DNA of 64,000 nucleotides. It comes from Strongyloides papillosus. Taxonomy: Eukaryota > Nematoda > Chromadorea > Rhabditida > Strongyloididae. The notes beneath the pieces were generated by a model, which saw only the letters and a list, made by a program, of their open reading frames with translations, searched no databases and had not been told where the DNA came from. The stretch covers positions 124,001 through 188,000 of the forward strand of contig SRSI01000078.1 in NCBI GenBank assembly GCA_005656395.1, in the 5' to 3' direction. A program made the translations under genes and the position numbers. This document shows positions 37,304 through 49,104 of the stretch, piece after piece (within the stretch, counting starts at the first letter, position 1; each line of letters opens with the position of its first letter).

Positions 37304-39775
37304 ATGTCAGGAGTAAACCAAAGAGAACGTGGAGGTAATCGTAGAGGAAATAGAAGAAGCGCTCCATCAGGAGGTGAGTTTTAACAACAAAAAAGTACAA
37401 TTTCTTATTCTCTTATATTAACTTAAGGATTCCGTAATAATCGTATACAACAACAATTACCACAACAACTAATTCATGCATCATTTTCTCATGATTCCTG
37501 TAGTAATTATGTCACCATTTCAGGAAATCAACAACCATTTGTTGGTCAATTAACTCACCCATCAATTATTAATGGAAGACCAAATATGAATGTACCACCA
37601 CATACATTAACATATCCATTTCTACCACAAAATATACAACCAAATGGAACTCCTGTAGCATACATTGCTCAACCACAATATTTATCAAATCAATCCTCAG
37701 GAATGAGGTACAATGGAACGTATCAATCATTTCTTCCAGCATTAACAATTCCGCAAAATAATCAATCTTTATCTGGTTCACAGGGAACAATACCAATACA
37801 AAATTTCCAGTCATATCATAATAATCAACCATATACATCAAATATTCAAGGTGTACCATTAAATCAACAATATTCATCGAATCATGCAACATATTCTAAT
37901 ACACCACCATCCTATGGAACTATACAACCAGTGCCAAATTTTCAACATTTACAATCAATTGTAGCTGTTCATTCACTTCCATCAGTTATCCCACCATTTC
38001 CTGGGATGGTTTCGCAAAATGTTGTCCCATTAAATGGTCCCATAATACATCCAATTACGACAGCACTACACACAATACCGCAAGAACCGAATGATATAAC
38101 AACACTAGGTGGTGTTCAATTTTCAACACCTGGCCAAAATACGGAGAAAAAAGATGAAGTAAAACGGGAGAAACGTGAAAAAGTTCCATTAAAAATATTG
38201 GACCCAAATACAAATGAAGAGATCATTGATACTCCTCCAGAAGTTAAAACAAAATTTGACGATACTCCAGAGATACCTATAGTGAATACAAACAATTTGC
38301 CACCAAAAATGTTTGTTATTCATAGTCCAGTTATGGTACCAAACCCAGTGTTATTATCTAATCAACAACTAATAAGTCAATCACCTATCATACATAATGG
38401 AATTCATCCAATACATTTTCCAATTGACAGTCATCAAATAGTACCAAATCGACATTATGTTCCCAGTTCACAGTTCCAACGAAATCAATCATCCATTAAT
38501 TATTTGGATGCCGCAATAGGCAACTTTTATTCACGAGAGCTTGGTAGTCGCAATGGAGTTATAAATAATAATAATACAACAAATTCATTATCTGGTGAAG
38601 AAATTACTCGTGAAAAAACGAATGATAGTGAGGTACGGAGAAATGTTATTCCACAAACAAATAATATTGATTCTAATAACAATAATTCAATAATTGATTT
38701 AAGTGATTCTTCTAGTAATTCAAATACTCAAGAATCAACCAAAAATTTATTTTATACTAATAGCAATAATAATAAATACAAAAAAGCAGGTATTGTTGGA
38801 TCAACAATAGCAACACAATATTGCACAAATGAATTCCCAAATAATTTAAACGATTATACGGAGGAGGAGAATGATAAAAATAGTTCAATTCCTGATACTT
38901 ACAATTGTTGTAATGGAATTAAAAATAAAAAAATAAAAAAGTACAAAAATAATATGAGAGATAGTAGGTTATCATATTCATCACCATCGAATCTATCAAA
39001 CTTCAAAGGTAAACACATTTCTTTTAAGAGTATCTCATCAACAAATGGTAAAAGAAATTTATCATTGAGTAAAGAAAAGTATTCACCGAGTAAAAATAAA
39101 CAATCTTTTGGTAATGAGGATTCATCGAAATTCAAGATACAAAATTTGCTAGCATATAACTTTGAAGCTCTTACTATAAGAAATGTTTCATTGGTTAGAG
39201 AAAAAAATGAAATTTCTTTTATTTCAGGTAATAGTTTAAATACAAGTTTCAAAAAAGCAGTGAATGAAATTTTTTCATTATCACATAATGAGATGTTAAG
39301 CAATGATAATCGTTATAACAACAGTACTCCAGTAAATTTAATGGAACAACTTTCGACACTTAATGAAGATTCAAAAAAAGATGACTGTATTGCTTCGGTG
39401 TTTGATGATAATACGGTAAATAATGAAGATGGATCAAATAAGAACATTAATTGTCTAGAAAAGGTTGAGGAAGCAGATAATGAATATAAAAGTGAGAAAT
39501 TGTTGTTAGATAATAATGATAAAACAAATTCGCTACAATGTTTGGAAGAATGTGGTAGTAGGACATTTGATATTCAACCTGGTCCAAGTAATATAACACC
39601 TTCTGATGGAATATTACATTCAAAAGTGACAACCGTCGATAAAATGGAGGAAGATATTAAAAATACTGAGGAGGAAGTAAATCATGAACAGAGGAAGAAA
39701 AAAGACAAAAAAAACAAGGGGCAAAACAAAGGATACGGTGATAAATATAACAATCATAATAGAAAAAAACGTTAA
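37304..39775 (+). CDS. Q/N- and P-rich protein with a possible eIF4G-like motif
   Basis: Two exons, 37304-37373 and 37428-39775, give about 805 residues. The N-terminus is RG-rich (QRERGGNRRGNRRSAPSGGF). About 235 residues follow that are rich in Gln, Asn, Pro, Ser and Tyr, resembling RNA-granule low-complexity sequence. Near residues 265-285 is KREKREKVPLKILDPNTNEE, similar in style to the short linear motif in the N-terminal part of eIF4G (R/K-x-x-DPN). The rest is Asn/Ser-rich and acidic, with a last Lys/Arg-rich tail (RKKKDKKNKGQNKGYGDK). No MIF4G, RRM or other folded domain is seen. A role in mRNA binding or translation is inference from composition; the gene is real by length and frame continuity. 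Confidence 0.7.
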
Positions 39776-40295
39776 AAGTATTATTTTATTACATAAATTT
39801 AAAATTTAATTTATAATTTTCAATTACTTATTAATATAATATTTATTTTACAACTTTTTTTCTATACTTTTATTTCAAATAATTTTTATTTTGTAGAAAT
39901 TTTTATATATATACAAGAATACACGTTAAAAGTTTGCTTTAAATTTCCATTAAACTTTAGTGTAAAAAAATTTGTATTTTTAAATATGTTTATATAATTT
40001 ATATAGGGATTATTGTGAAGTTTAATAAAATTTAAATAATTCTTGATTGATTATATATGGCATTGTTATATATATCAAATTTCAAATAAATTTATAACAC
40101 TAGTTTCTGTTAAATATTCATATTTATAATTTGTTAATATTATACTGCATATAAATATACAATTTGTATATACTTTAATTTTTTTCCCGTGAATAATTTA
40201 TAACTTACGACAAAATTTATTTATCATTAAATAATTTATATCTATATGTATATCATATATGTAATGAACTTTAAAAAAATATAAATAATTTGAAA
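39776..40295. other. convergent intergenic region
   Basis: AT-rich 520 bases between gene ends; 3'UTRs of both neighbours. Nothing else is seen. Confidence 0.4.
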
Positions 40296-41852
40296 TTAGA
40301 TTGATATATTGTTAAGGCAAACATTTATATCATTATATCTTGATTCATTTAAATACTTTCCACAACAATTGATGAGTTTAAAGGATTCAATAATCTTTGG
40401 AGTTGGTGAATCGTATGAATCAAAGTAATTTTTTAAATAACAAGGCATTGAAAATTGACTATCACCCATTTCTTTTATAGCACTTATTGTTGTTGCAATA
40501 CCACAAATAATTGATAAAATAATAATCACACAATTAATTACTAATTTTGTTGTTTTTGTATTTTTATAAACACTGTAATTAAATTTAAAAAATAATACTT
40601 AATAATACTAACTTACTCAACAATACTGGGATAAATCTCACTTTCGTCCTTCTTTTCATTAACGTTATCTCTAATCATTTTAAGTCTAGTTTCCATGAAT
40701 AGGTGAAAAAATGATGGCATTAGAGCAGAAGTTAATGTTACACATGTCCCACCAATTAAATTTAATATAGGACCAAAATTTGGGACACTCTCAGCAGTGA
40801 AAACGATTATTGTCATAACAAATGTCCTTACACCTATTCTTTGCCAACCAAAATGATGTGGTACATTTAATACATGTTCAACTTCTTGATTTAATGGATT
40901 AATCACTATTGTTAGTGTTAATATACAATGTACAGCAATTAAAGCATTAGCAACGATTTGCAATATAGGTGTTTGTAATGATGAAATTATACTATCTTGT
41001 ACACTATCACCATACACAATATATCCTAGAACAGTAACAGGAATATACATTGTTAGCACTAAAATAAATGCTGCAATTGATGATCTTGTAAATTTATTTG
41101 GTTTTTTCATATCATGTTGAATTGTAGGAAATACTGCATGACCTCCAAATGAAAACATGAAGGTTCCCAATGATAAAAATAAATTTTTCATACTAAATGA
41201 TGGATAATATGATACAGGGGTACAGGTATTGTAATCAGCTATTGTTCCACCAATTACAAGAATTACAGCAAAAAGAGTTGTAAACATAGCAACAACAATG
41301 GCCCACCAAAAATCTTGGGGTGATTTAAGGAATGTTACAGGTAACATAACACTTGCAACGATAAGTAACATTAAACATGATCCTATATTAATACCAAAAA
41401 GAGAAAATATGATATCATTGATTATTTTTGATGCCAACAGTAGATAAACAATTGAGACACCAAATAACATTGCATTTATAACGAAAGATGTAAACGTTCT
41501 GGAAGAAAAAAATTAAATTTGTTATGTATATCTTTTGGTATTATTTAAAAATTTACCTCGATCTTTCACCCATACTTCTTAATGCCATCTCTGGATATGG
41601 TTTTCTGCAATGATCTGTATATTCTGGCCAATTTTGACACATTCTTATCCAATTATGTCCTAACATATGAGCAGTATATGTAAAGATGACAAATAATATT
41701 ATCATAATAATTAATCCACAAATTAGTCCTGATTTAACCATAGCAAGTGGCATAGCAACAACACCACCTCCTGCTAAATCAGCAACAATAAACAAAGATG
41801 TTGTTATCCAATGTAAACCATTTAATTTTCCTTCAACTTTAGTTAATTTCAT
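40296..41852 (-). CDS. amino acid transporter, AAAP (SLC36/SLC38-like) family
   Basis: Three exons, 41852-41557, 41498-40617 and 40572-40296, give 484 residues. About ten or eleven hydrophobic segments are present. The first carries the family's unwound-helix signature ([20 protein letters not shown]), and a later one has [19 protein letters not shown], typical of proton- or sodium-coupled amino acid/auxin permease members. Exon 3 adds a last membrane span ([20 protein letters not shown]) and a Cys-bearing tail of about 60 residues. It should move small neutral amino acids across the plasma or lysosomal membrane; the substrate cannot be deduced. Exon 2 ends with GA|GTAAGT and joins exon 3 in phase, replacing an apparent stop at 40613. 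Confidence 0.85.
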
Positions 41853-44829
41853 ACTACTAGAAAAATGTTATATAGTTATAATACAATTCCAAAAAAAAGT
41901 AATAATTTGACTTTTAAAAGCGATACGTTTTTAAGGCTATTAACTAAATTAACAAAATGTATTCAATTTTTAAAGCTTATATTAAAGAATTAAAACTTGT
42001 TATTTTCCTACGTAATATTATTTATAATCTAAATATAAATCACCCTAGTTAGTACATTTGTCTTGTAATTAGAACTATAATAAAATGATAAGTAACGGAA
42101 GATCAAGGAAATTTTAAATTTTATATGTCTTATGACACCAAAGATACTCATATAAATCTTTATTTTTTATTTTCATTTTATTTTAAAACATATATTTTCA
42201 ATTACCATAAAAGACGATGTCATTTTTCATTGGTAATGCTATGATATTTTCCAATAAAAAATATTAATATAATAATAAAAATATATTTTTTATTTATATA
42301 TTAATATCATTTTAAACCTGATTATAAATGAAAATATTAGCTTTAAAAAAATAAAAAAAAATTCTTCCTTTACAATAAAAAAAAACTAGGGAAAATAGTG
42401 AGGTTTTAATAAATTGTTAATTTTTCAATACCGTTATTTTATACGCTTTTAATAAAGAAATAAATGTTAGCAAATAATGAAGAATATGTTTACATGTAAC
42501 ACATTTTCTTACGATCATTTTGCTAGAACAAAAAAATATACAAATATATTCACATTTGAATACCACTTTGTATTGTGTCATATTATGGCATATTGAAATG
42601 GAACGTATGAAATGATTTGATATTGTGTCACCATATTATATTTGGAAATTATAATCCAAAGTAGGTACGTTAAATGATTTGAAGACTCGTGACAACGATT
42701 ATCGAATAATATAATGCAAATAGCTTCAAATTTTGAAGTTTATGGTTTTAAAAATATGAAAAGGGTAGTAAAATTATGTAATATAAAAGGGTAATTATTG
42801 TTTAATTAAGTAATTATAAAATTTTTACACAAAATTTCCTAATTCACAACAATATAAAATTACTTTATTTACAAAATAAATTAATAAAACTTTGAATTAA
42901 CAACTTTATATGAGTTAAATCACTTTAATTTTACCAGTATATATAAATGATTATTAATTAGAGTGAAACTAATTTTGACAAATCTCATTCTTTATCCAAA
43001 TTGTATGTATATAAATCATATTATATATATTAAATTTATGTATGCCTATTTTTTAATATGCTTTGACATCTCGCTTCAACAGTGTACTGAAATTAATGTT
43101 ATATATAAAACTAGTTTGGATATGCTTTATCTACTCACATTTGATGGTTTTTTAAATGATTATGATGACTGCAACTTTGTTAACACAAATTCTATACCTG
43201 ATAATAAACCTTTTCAATTTAATTTATCTTTTTTCAATAGGTATAAGTCTTAAGATTCTTTATAGTCTTATAACTTTAAAAAATTCTAACATGCAAGGTC
43301 AATCTTAGAAATTTTGTCATAATCATTAAAAATTTCATTGTATTTTCTTAATATTTTCATTATATATACATACAACAGAAACAAAAATGTATATATGTAA
43401 CAAAAGAAAGAAAACAAAAAAGAAAATAAAATTTTAAAACATCATTGACAGACAAATTGTTGTTTACTAAAACTCTTTTTATTTATCAATTTATACGTTA
43501 AGAAAAAAAATACAAGTATGCTTTGTAAAAATATTTTATCACTACACAATGATCCGGTCAAAAGATACACATTCATTTTTAACACTTTTTTTTTCCGCCC
43601 ATTCATAAAACTTCCTGCATTTTCATATTTAGCTATTGGATGATTTGACAAAATTTTCAATAATGCACATATACAAAAATGAATTACGAACTAATTTTGA
43701 TGCTATCAATTTCGTTTCATTTTATTTTTTTAGGATATTTAATATATATTTATACATTATATATATATATTTTTTTATTATATTTAAGCTTATTTTTTAA
43801 CATATATAGTAAGAACATAGATCATCATCTAATAGTAGTTGGAGAGGTATTTATCGTTAGATGGCTGTTCATTTTCACCATTAAAAATATTTTTATTACT
43901 ACAATTTAAAAGGTAGCTTTTTAAAAATTTCCAACTCCTTACTTGTCTAATATTTTGTCTTTTTTTCTCTCTCTCTTTCCTTGTTAATAAATGATATTAA
44001 AAATAATTTGTCCTCGAAAAATGAATACTTTTTTCAGGCATATATATTTTAATTTAATAATGTATTAAAAATAAAACATATATTGGCACACGCTTTAAAA
44101 ATTTGTTACTTCTCCTTTCTAGCATGTACATTCTCATTAACTATTACTTGTTATTATGTAATTTCTCTACTTTCATTTATTTTTGAGACAACATTGTGTT
44201 TATAAAATGTTTATCGTATATATCTTTCTTTTTACATATCAATACATTCTTTTAATTTTAAATCACATGTAACTTTACTGTTATTTAAACTAAAATGGCA
44301 GTTAGAAAAGTAGAAAAAAATATAATAAAGAAAGGAAGAAAAGACATACCTACATAATAATTATTTTAAGATTATTAGCATGCTTATAGAGAAGGAACTT
44401 ACTTCCTTCTTTTTTAAATAAAATTCTATCTACACATTTTTACAGAATATATACATATATATATTCATGTGCTAATAAATTTCTTCTATTGATTTTAGAA
44501 ACACAGATTATTTTATTTTCTCCCATACTCCTCTGAATAATAATTGCAGTCAGCCGGCAATCGAGCTAGAGAAATCTTTGCTCTTATTAAATACTCTGCA
44601 TCTCTTACCAATTCTTGTGTATAAGACTGTGATGCAAAACGCTGGTTAGAAACACACAGATACGCCAAAAAAAAACGAAAAGAAGCTTTCCAATTTAAAT
44701 ATTATTATTTTTAAAAACGACTTCGGCAACAGTTCTTTAATTTGTTGTTTTAAATCTTATCAAATTTTATATTATTATTTTTATTATAAAAAAGTTTAAT
44801 CTACCATTTAGTATATTATATATAGGAAG
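41853..44829. other. divergent intergenic region
   Basis: About 3 kb between the transporter (-) and the nuclear receptor (+). Mostly AT-rich; TA runs near 43750 and a TC run near 43965. From about 44530 to 44680 the sequence is less AT-biased and probably forms the 5' leader of the receptor. Frames at 42963, 43442 and 43679 are low-complexity and not accepted as genes. Confidence 0.45.
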
Positions 44830-46566
44830 ATGGCGCAAAGTAAGTTTTTTTTAATTATTTTAGTTATTGTTATTCTTAATACTTTGTGGTTATGTTAATA
44901 TTACATAATAGAAATATATGTCTTTGTTATCAAAACAATTGTGTCATATGAAAAACTAGCTTCACCTTAAATTTTATAGGGCGCAAAGTACCAGAAGGAG
45001 AATTATGTGCAGTTTGTTGTGATAAAGCTACTGGTTATCATTATGGAGTAGCATCGTGTAATGGATGGTAATTTTAAAAAATGATTATTTTATCATTTTT
45101 TCTAACATATATTATATAATTTTTATTTTAGTAAAACTTTTTTTCGCCGAACAATTGTTTCAGAACATGTCTTCGTTTGCCAATACAATGGAAATTGTGA
45201 TATAAACAAAAGTTTGTCTCTTTTAATATATAACATTTTTTATCTTTATATACATTTTTATTATAGACGTAAGATGCGCTTGTCGTCATTGTCGTTTCAA
45301 CAAGTGCCTAGCCGTCGGGATGGATTCAAATGCTATACAAAATGACAGAGATAGAATAGGACCAACAAAAAAACTTAAGCTTATTAAAAATGAAAGTACT
45401 GATGAAGACAATCTCGATTCATCTCCTGGCAACGAAAATAGTGAGGCAGAAAGAATTATGAGAGATCTTAATGGTATAGAGGATCTATGTAATATCCTCA
45501 GAACAAAAGTATTTCCCGAACATAATACAGCAAGAGAAACATTAAAAGCACCAAGTTTAGTTTATCAAGCTTCATCACTTTTAACCGATGTAATAATATA
45601 TAACACTTATTTAAGGAAATTTTTCTAACAACTATTCTTTTTTTAGCAATATACAAAATACAAAGATCATTACCCTGCTTCTATGAATGATGTCCAAATG
45701 TGGAATATAAGAGAACTAAGATTATGTTTAGAATGGGTAAAGACATTTCCTGAGTTTACTGCTTTGCATATAGATGACCAGGTAATTATTAATTAATTAT
45801 TATTTTAGAATAAATATAATTATATATTTTGTAGTTCTCCTTGGTGCATAATTTTGCATTTGCGTTTAATATATTAAATCGTGTTTATTATTCACGTGAT
45901 AGTGGACCAGATAAGATAGAATATCCAAATGGAGCATATATATTGAGGCAACCACAAGAACAAGTAAGAATACCAGGATGTCGTTCCATATACCATAGGC
46001 AGATGGATGAAATTATGATACCCTTTCGCAAATTAGCTATTACTAAACCAGAATTTGCTGCTTTCAAAACAATTTTATTATTTAATCCCGGTATGTATAG
46101 ATATATTTATAAATGTCATGCTCATTGTTAATATAATATATATGAATATTTACAATTGAAAATGTTTTTTCAGATGCATCAGATATCTCAGTTCATGCTA
46201 AATTAGCAGTTGAAGTGGCAAGAGAAAAATTTGTCCAAGCATTATTTGCTCATATGATTAATAAATTTGGAATTCACGGTGGTGGAATACGATTCGGAAA
46301 GTTGTTGTTAATGACATCTTCTATTCAGGTACTTTTAGATTTATCTTTATTTAATTTAATTTTTTTAGCAAATAATTGCGCAAAATGATGAGAATATGCA
46401 AGTAATGGAAGTTTTTGGTCACTTCTGGAGGATTGATCAGTTTGTAAAGGAATTATGCATGAAAGTAAGAGAAAATGATAGAACATAAGTAATTTTTACT
46501 AACAATTGCTGCTTTTAGAATTATAACGAACGTCACCAAAATGATGAACAATTAGAAAAGGAATAG
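44830..46566 (+). CDS. nuclear hormone receptor, supernumerary HNF4-derived type
   Basis: Nine exons: 44830-44839, 44980-45067, 45132-45211, 45267-45589, 45647-45781, 45835-46090, 46174-46328, 46369-46464 and 46519-46566. All phases agree, giving 396 residues. The DNA-binding domain covers about residues 11-80: zinc finger I C-x2-C-x13-C-x2-C (CAVCCDKATGYHYGVASCNGC), recognition segment CNGCKTFFRR and finger II (CQYNGNC...CACRHCRFNKC). NGCKT in the P-box replaces the DGCKG of HNF4, as in many nematode-specific receptors. AVGMDSNAIQNDRDRIGP follows as in HNF4 relatives. A hinge and a helical ligand-binding domain (about 150-396) follow. It would be a nuclear DNA-binding regulator; ligand and orthologue are unknown. 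The first exon, 10 bases, is supported by phase and the GTAAG donor. Confidence 0.87.
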
Positions 46567-49080
46567 TTATATAATAATTTTCACCAGTAATAATAATTAA
46601 CTTTTAGATTATAATAATTAATTGACAAAAATATGTGTGATGGCTGATAACATTCTAAATATTTTTTGTGTGGTGTTCGTTATACATTCACCAATATTTC
46701 ATTATTTTTATGAAAAATACCCTTTTATATTAATTTAATAGTGAAGTCAGCATTTATTATTAAACAAACATCACATCTTCAAAATTCTACCTTTGTATTT
46801 AAAAATCATGAAAAAAATTTATTTTTTTTTCCACTTAAAAATCACCTCATTTTTTGGCAAAAGTTTTATCTATTCTATTACCACTTTTTTATATTATTGA
46901 AATTTAGTTTTTTTAATTTTTTTTTTGTTTCACATATGGCTATATGTTTTGATTGCGAACTAGAGCAACTATCTCATTTGTAATTTACCGTTGTTTTTCA
47001 TTTCTATATTTTTTTAAATATCTTTTTTTGTACTTTTTAGAAAATTTAAATTGGTATTTGAAGTGTAACTGTGCGGGTTATGATAATATATGCTAATATG
47101 ATAAACGGCAGTTTAACTTCAAAATCCAGTGTACCTGTTTTATATTCATAAAAAGAATTGTTTAAATATACATTATTACTATCAATTTTAAACATATTTT
47201 TTGTGTTTTTGTTTAATCAACATATAATGCCATCATCAATAATTATTTTATTTTTTATTTTCATTATTTTTATTATAAATAAATTTAATTTACCTTATAT
47301 ATAAATTTTATAAAAATTTGTGATAAAATTATTCATACACTTTTTTGTGTTTGCTATAACGATATTATGATAATGTATATAACTGGATATTGATACATAT
47401 ATCTTTGTTTCATAAATATTTAAATTGTTATGATATTCCTTTTCCGATAAGAGTTATCGATAAAAAATTTTTCGTTAGTAAAAATATATCTGGTTGAATG
47501 GTTATAAAATAAATAAACTATTGAAGAGAATATATCATTTTACAAATAAATTAAAATTTTTTTTAGTTTTGAAGTAGAAAAGTTCTTGTTTCATGGAGTT
47601 ATAAATTTTCATTTAATGGTTGAAAAAAGAAGATAAATAAAAGGAGTGAGGGGTAAAATTATTGAATCATCATCATATTGTAAAATTTTTGAAATAAGAA
47701 TTTTATCATAATATTAATCTAATTTTATTATTGACGTTATATGTCTAAAATTAATCTTTTTAAAGCTAATATTAAGGATGCCACATTAAAAAATATAAAT
47801 ATATTTGTATGTATTAGTAAATTTTAAAAATGATAAAGGGTATAAAAATAAAATTATCTTTTTTAGTCATTTAATAATATTTGTTGGTAAATAAATAAAT
47901 AAAATTTATTGATTATATTACTTTTCGAAGAATATAATTATTTTTTAGGAAAACATAAAAAAAAATTATTTACATATATTATTTATAACCTTTAATTATT
48001 ATGCACTATGATTATATATAATTATTTTTTAATTATGAAGATATCGGAGAGGAGGGTAATAATAAAAATAATTTATTATTCAAAGAATATTTAATTTCAT
48101 CCAAATATAAATTATAGATAATGCCCTTTTTTAATCATATTTTATTTGTAATATATCTGTTTTTATTGATACTTATACTTTGAGATATACGAAATGGACT
48201 TTCTTATTGGCTACTATCGAAGTATAAAACAAAGAAAGTTGCGACCCGTATTGAGAAAAATACATAGAGTTGAGAGAACTTAACGCCGCATTCAGATAGA
48301 CTGTTGCCAGAGTCGAAAAGGCTTTCCACTACAACAACATTTTATTTATGTTATTGATTTTCTTAGAGTATTATATCTGTTATAGTTAGCGCTTGATTTG
48401 TGGAGGAAGAAAGCAAACGGCAAGTTACATAGCGTAACTTACTGGTCTTCATTGGCCACAATTTAGTCAGTTAACTGCTACAACTTAACTACATTTTAAT
48501 GGACAAAAAGTATGTAAAATGTTTTAAGCGAACACCTCTATTTCTTATTTATACTTTTAATTATAAAAACAAAGTGAAAAATGTATTTAAATAATATAAA
48601 TATTTTCTATTTATTTTTATTTTCATCTCCTTATACATTACTATTCTATAAAAATTAATTTAATTTGTAATAAAATATGTTTACAATATTTACTATAGAT
48701 AATAATTTTTTTATTCCATTTTCAAAAACATTTTAACTTTCTAAATACATATATTAATAACTGATTTTATTATTTGATTGTACTCTTAGATGTATTACAT
48801 ATTAATATAATTGACAAGTTATGCATATTTAGGTATTCTCATTTACTCTTCTATTAAACTATTTTTAACCTATCCATTTGCATTTAAAAAAATATTTTAT
48901 ATAATTTTTTAATGTAACATTTTTTTAAAATATTTATTATTATAGATGCCACTAAAAGTTTGCAGCCAATCTATCTGTCTTGTATAATCTTCAAACATTT
49001 TTATTGGAAACTTATATATCATTATTAATTAAATCTTATTGTTAATACTTATTTTATTCTTAATTTTCTAACATAAATAG
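46567..49080. other. intergenic and probable 5' non-coding exon of liprin-alpha
   Basis: AT-rich for the most part. From about 48200 to 48480 base composition rises in G and C, compatible with a promoter or non-coding first exon of the liprin gene. Additional acceptor-like sites lie near 48944 and 49080. The frame at 46741 is low-complexity and is not accepted. Confidence 0.4.
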
Positions 49081-49104
49081 ATGTTAGTAAAATGGCAGAC
49101 ATAA
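49081..49104 (+). promoter_or_regulatory. seven-codon upstream ORF overlapping the liprin start
   Basis: Directly after an AAATAG acceptor-like site, ATG at 49081 opens MLVKWQT and stops at TAA 49102-49104. It overlaps the main ATG at 49092 in another frame. If mRNAs begin at this acceptor, scanning ribosomes would meet it first. Confidence 0.35.

Noticed and set aside
40613..40620. TAA after exon 2 as the true end of the amino acid transporter
   Set aside because: It overlaps a GTAAGT donor, and the next exon continues in phase with another membrane span, so splicing is the better reading.
43679..43909. 76-codon hydrophobic frame
   Set aside because: It is built from TA-rich simple sequence giving Ile/Tyr/Leu/Phe runs, with no splice context or recognisable family.
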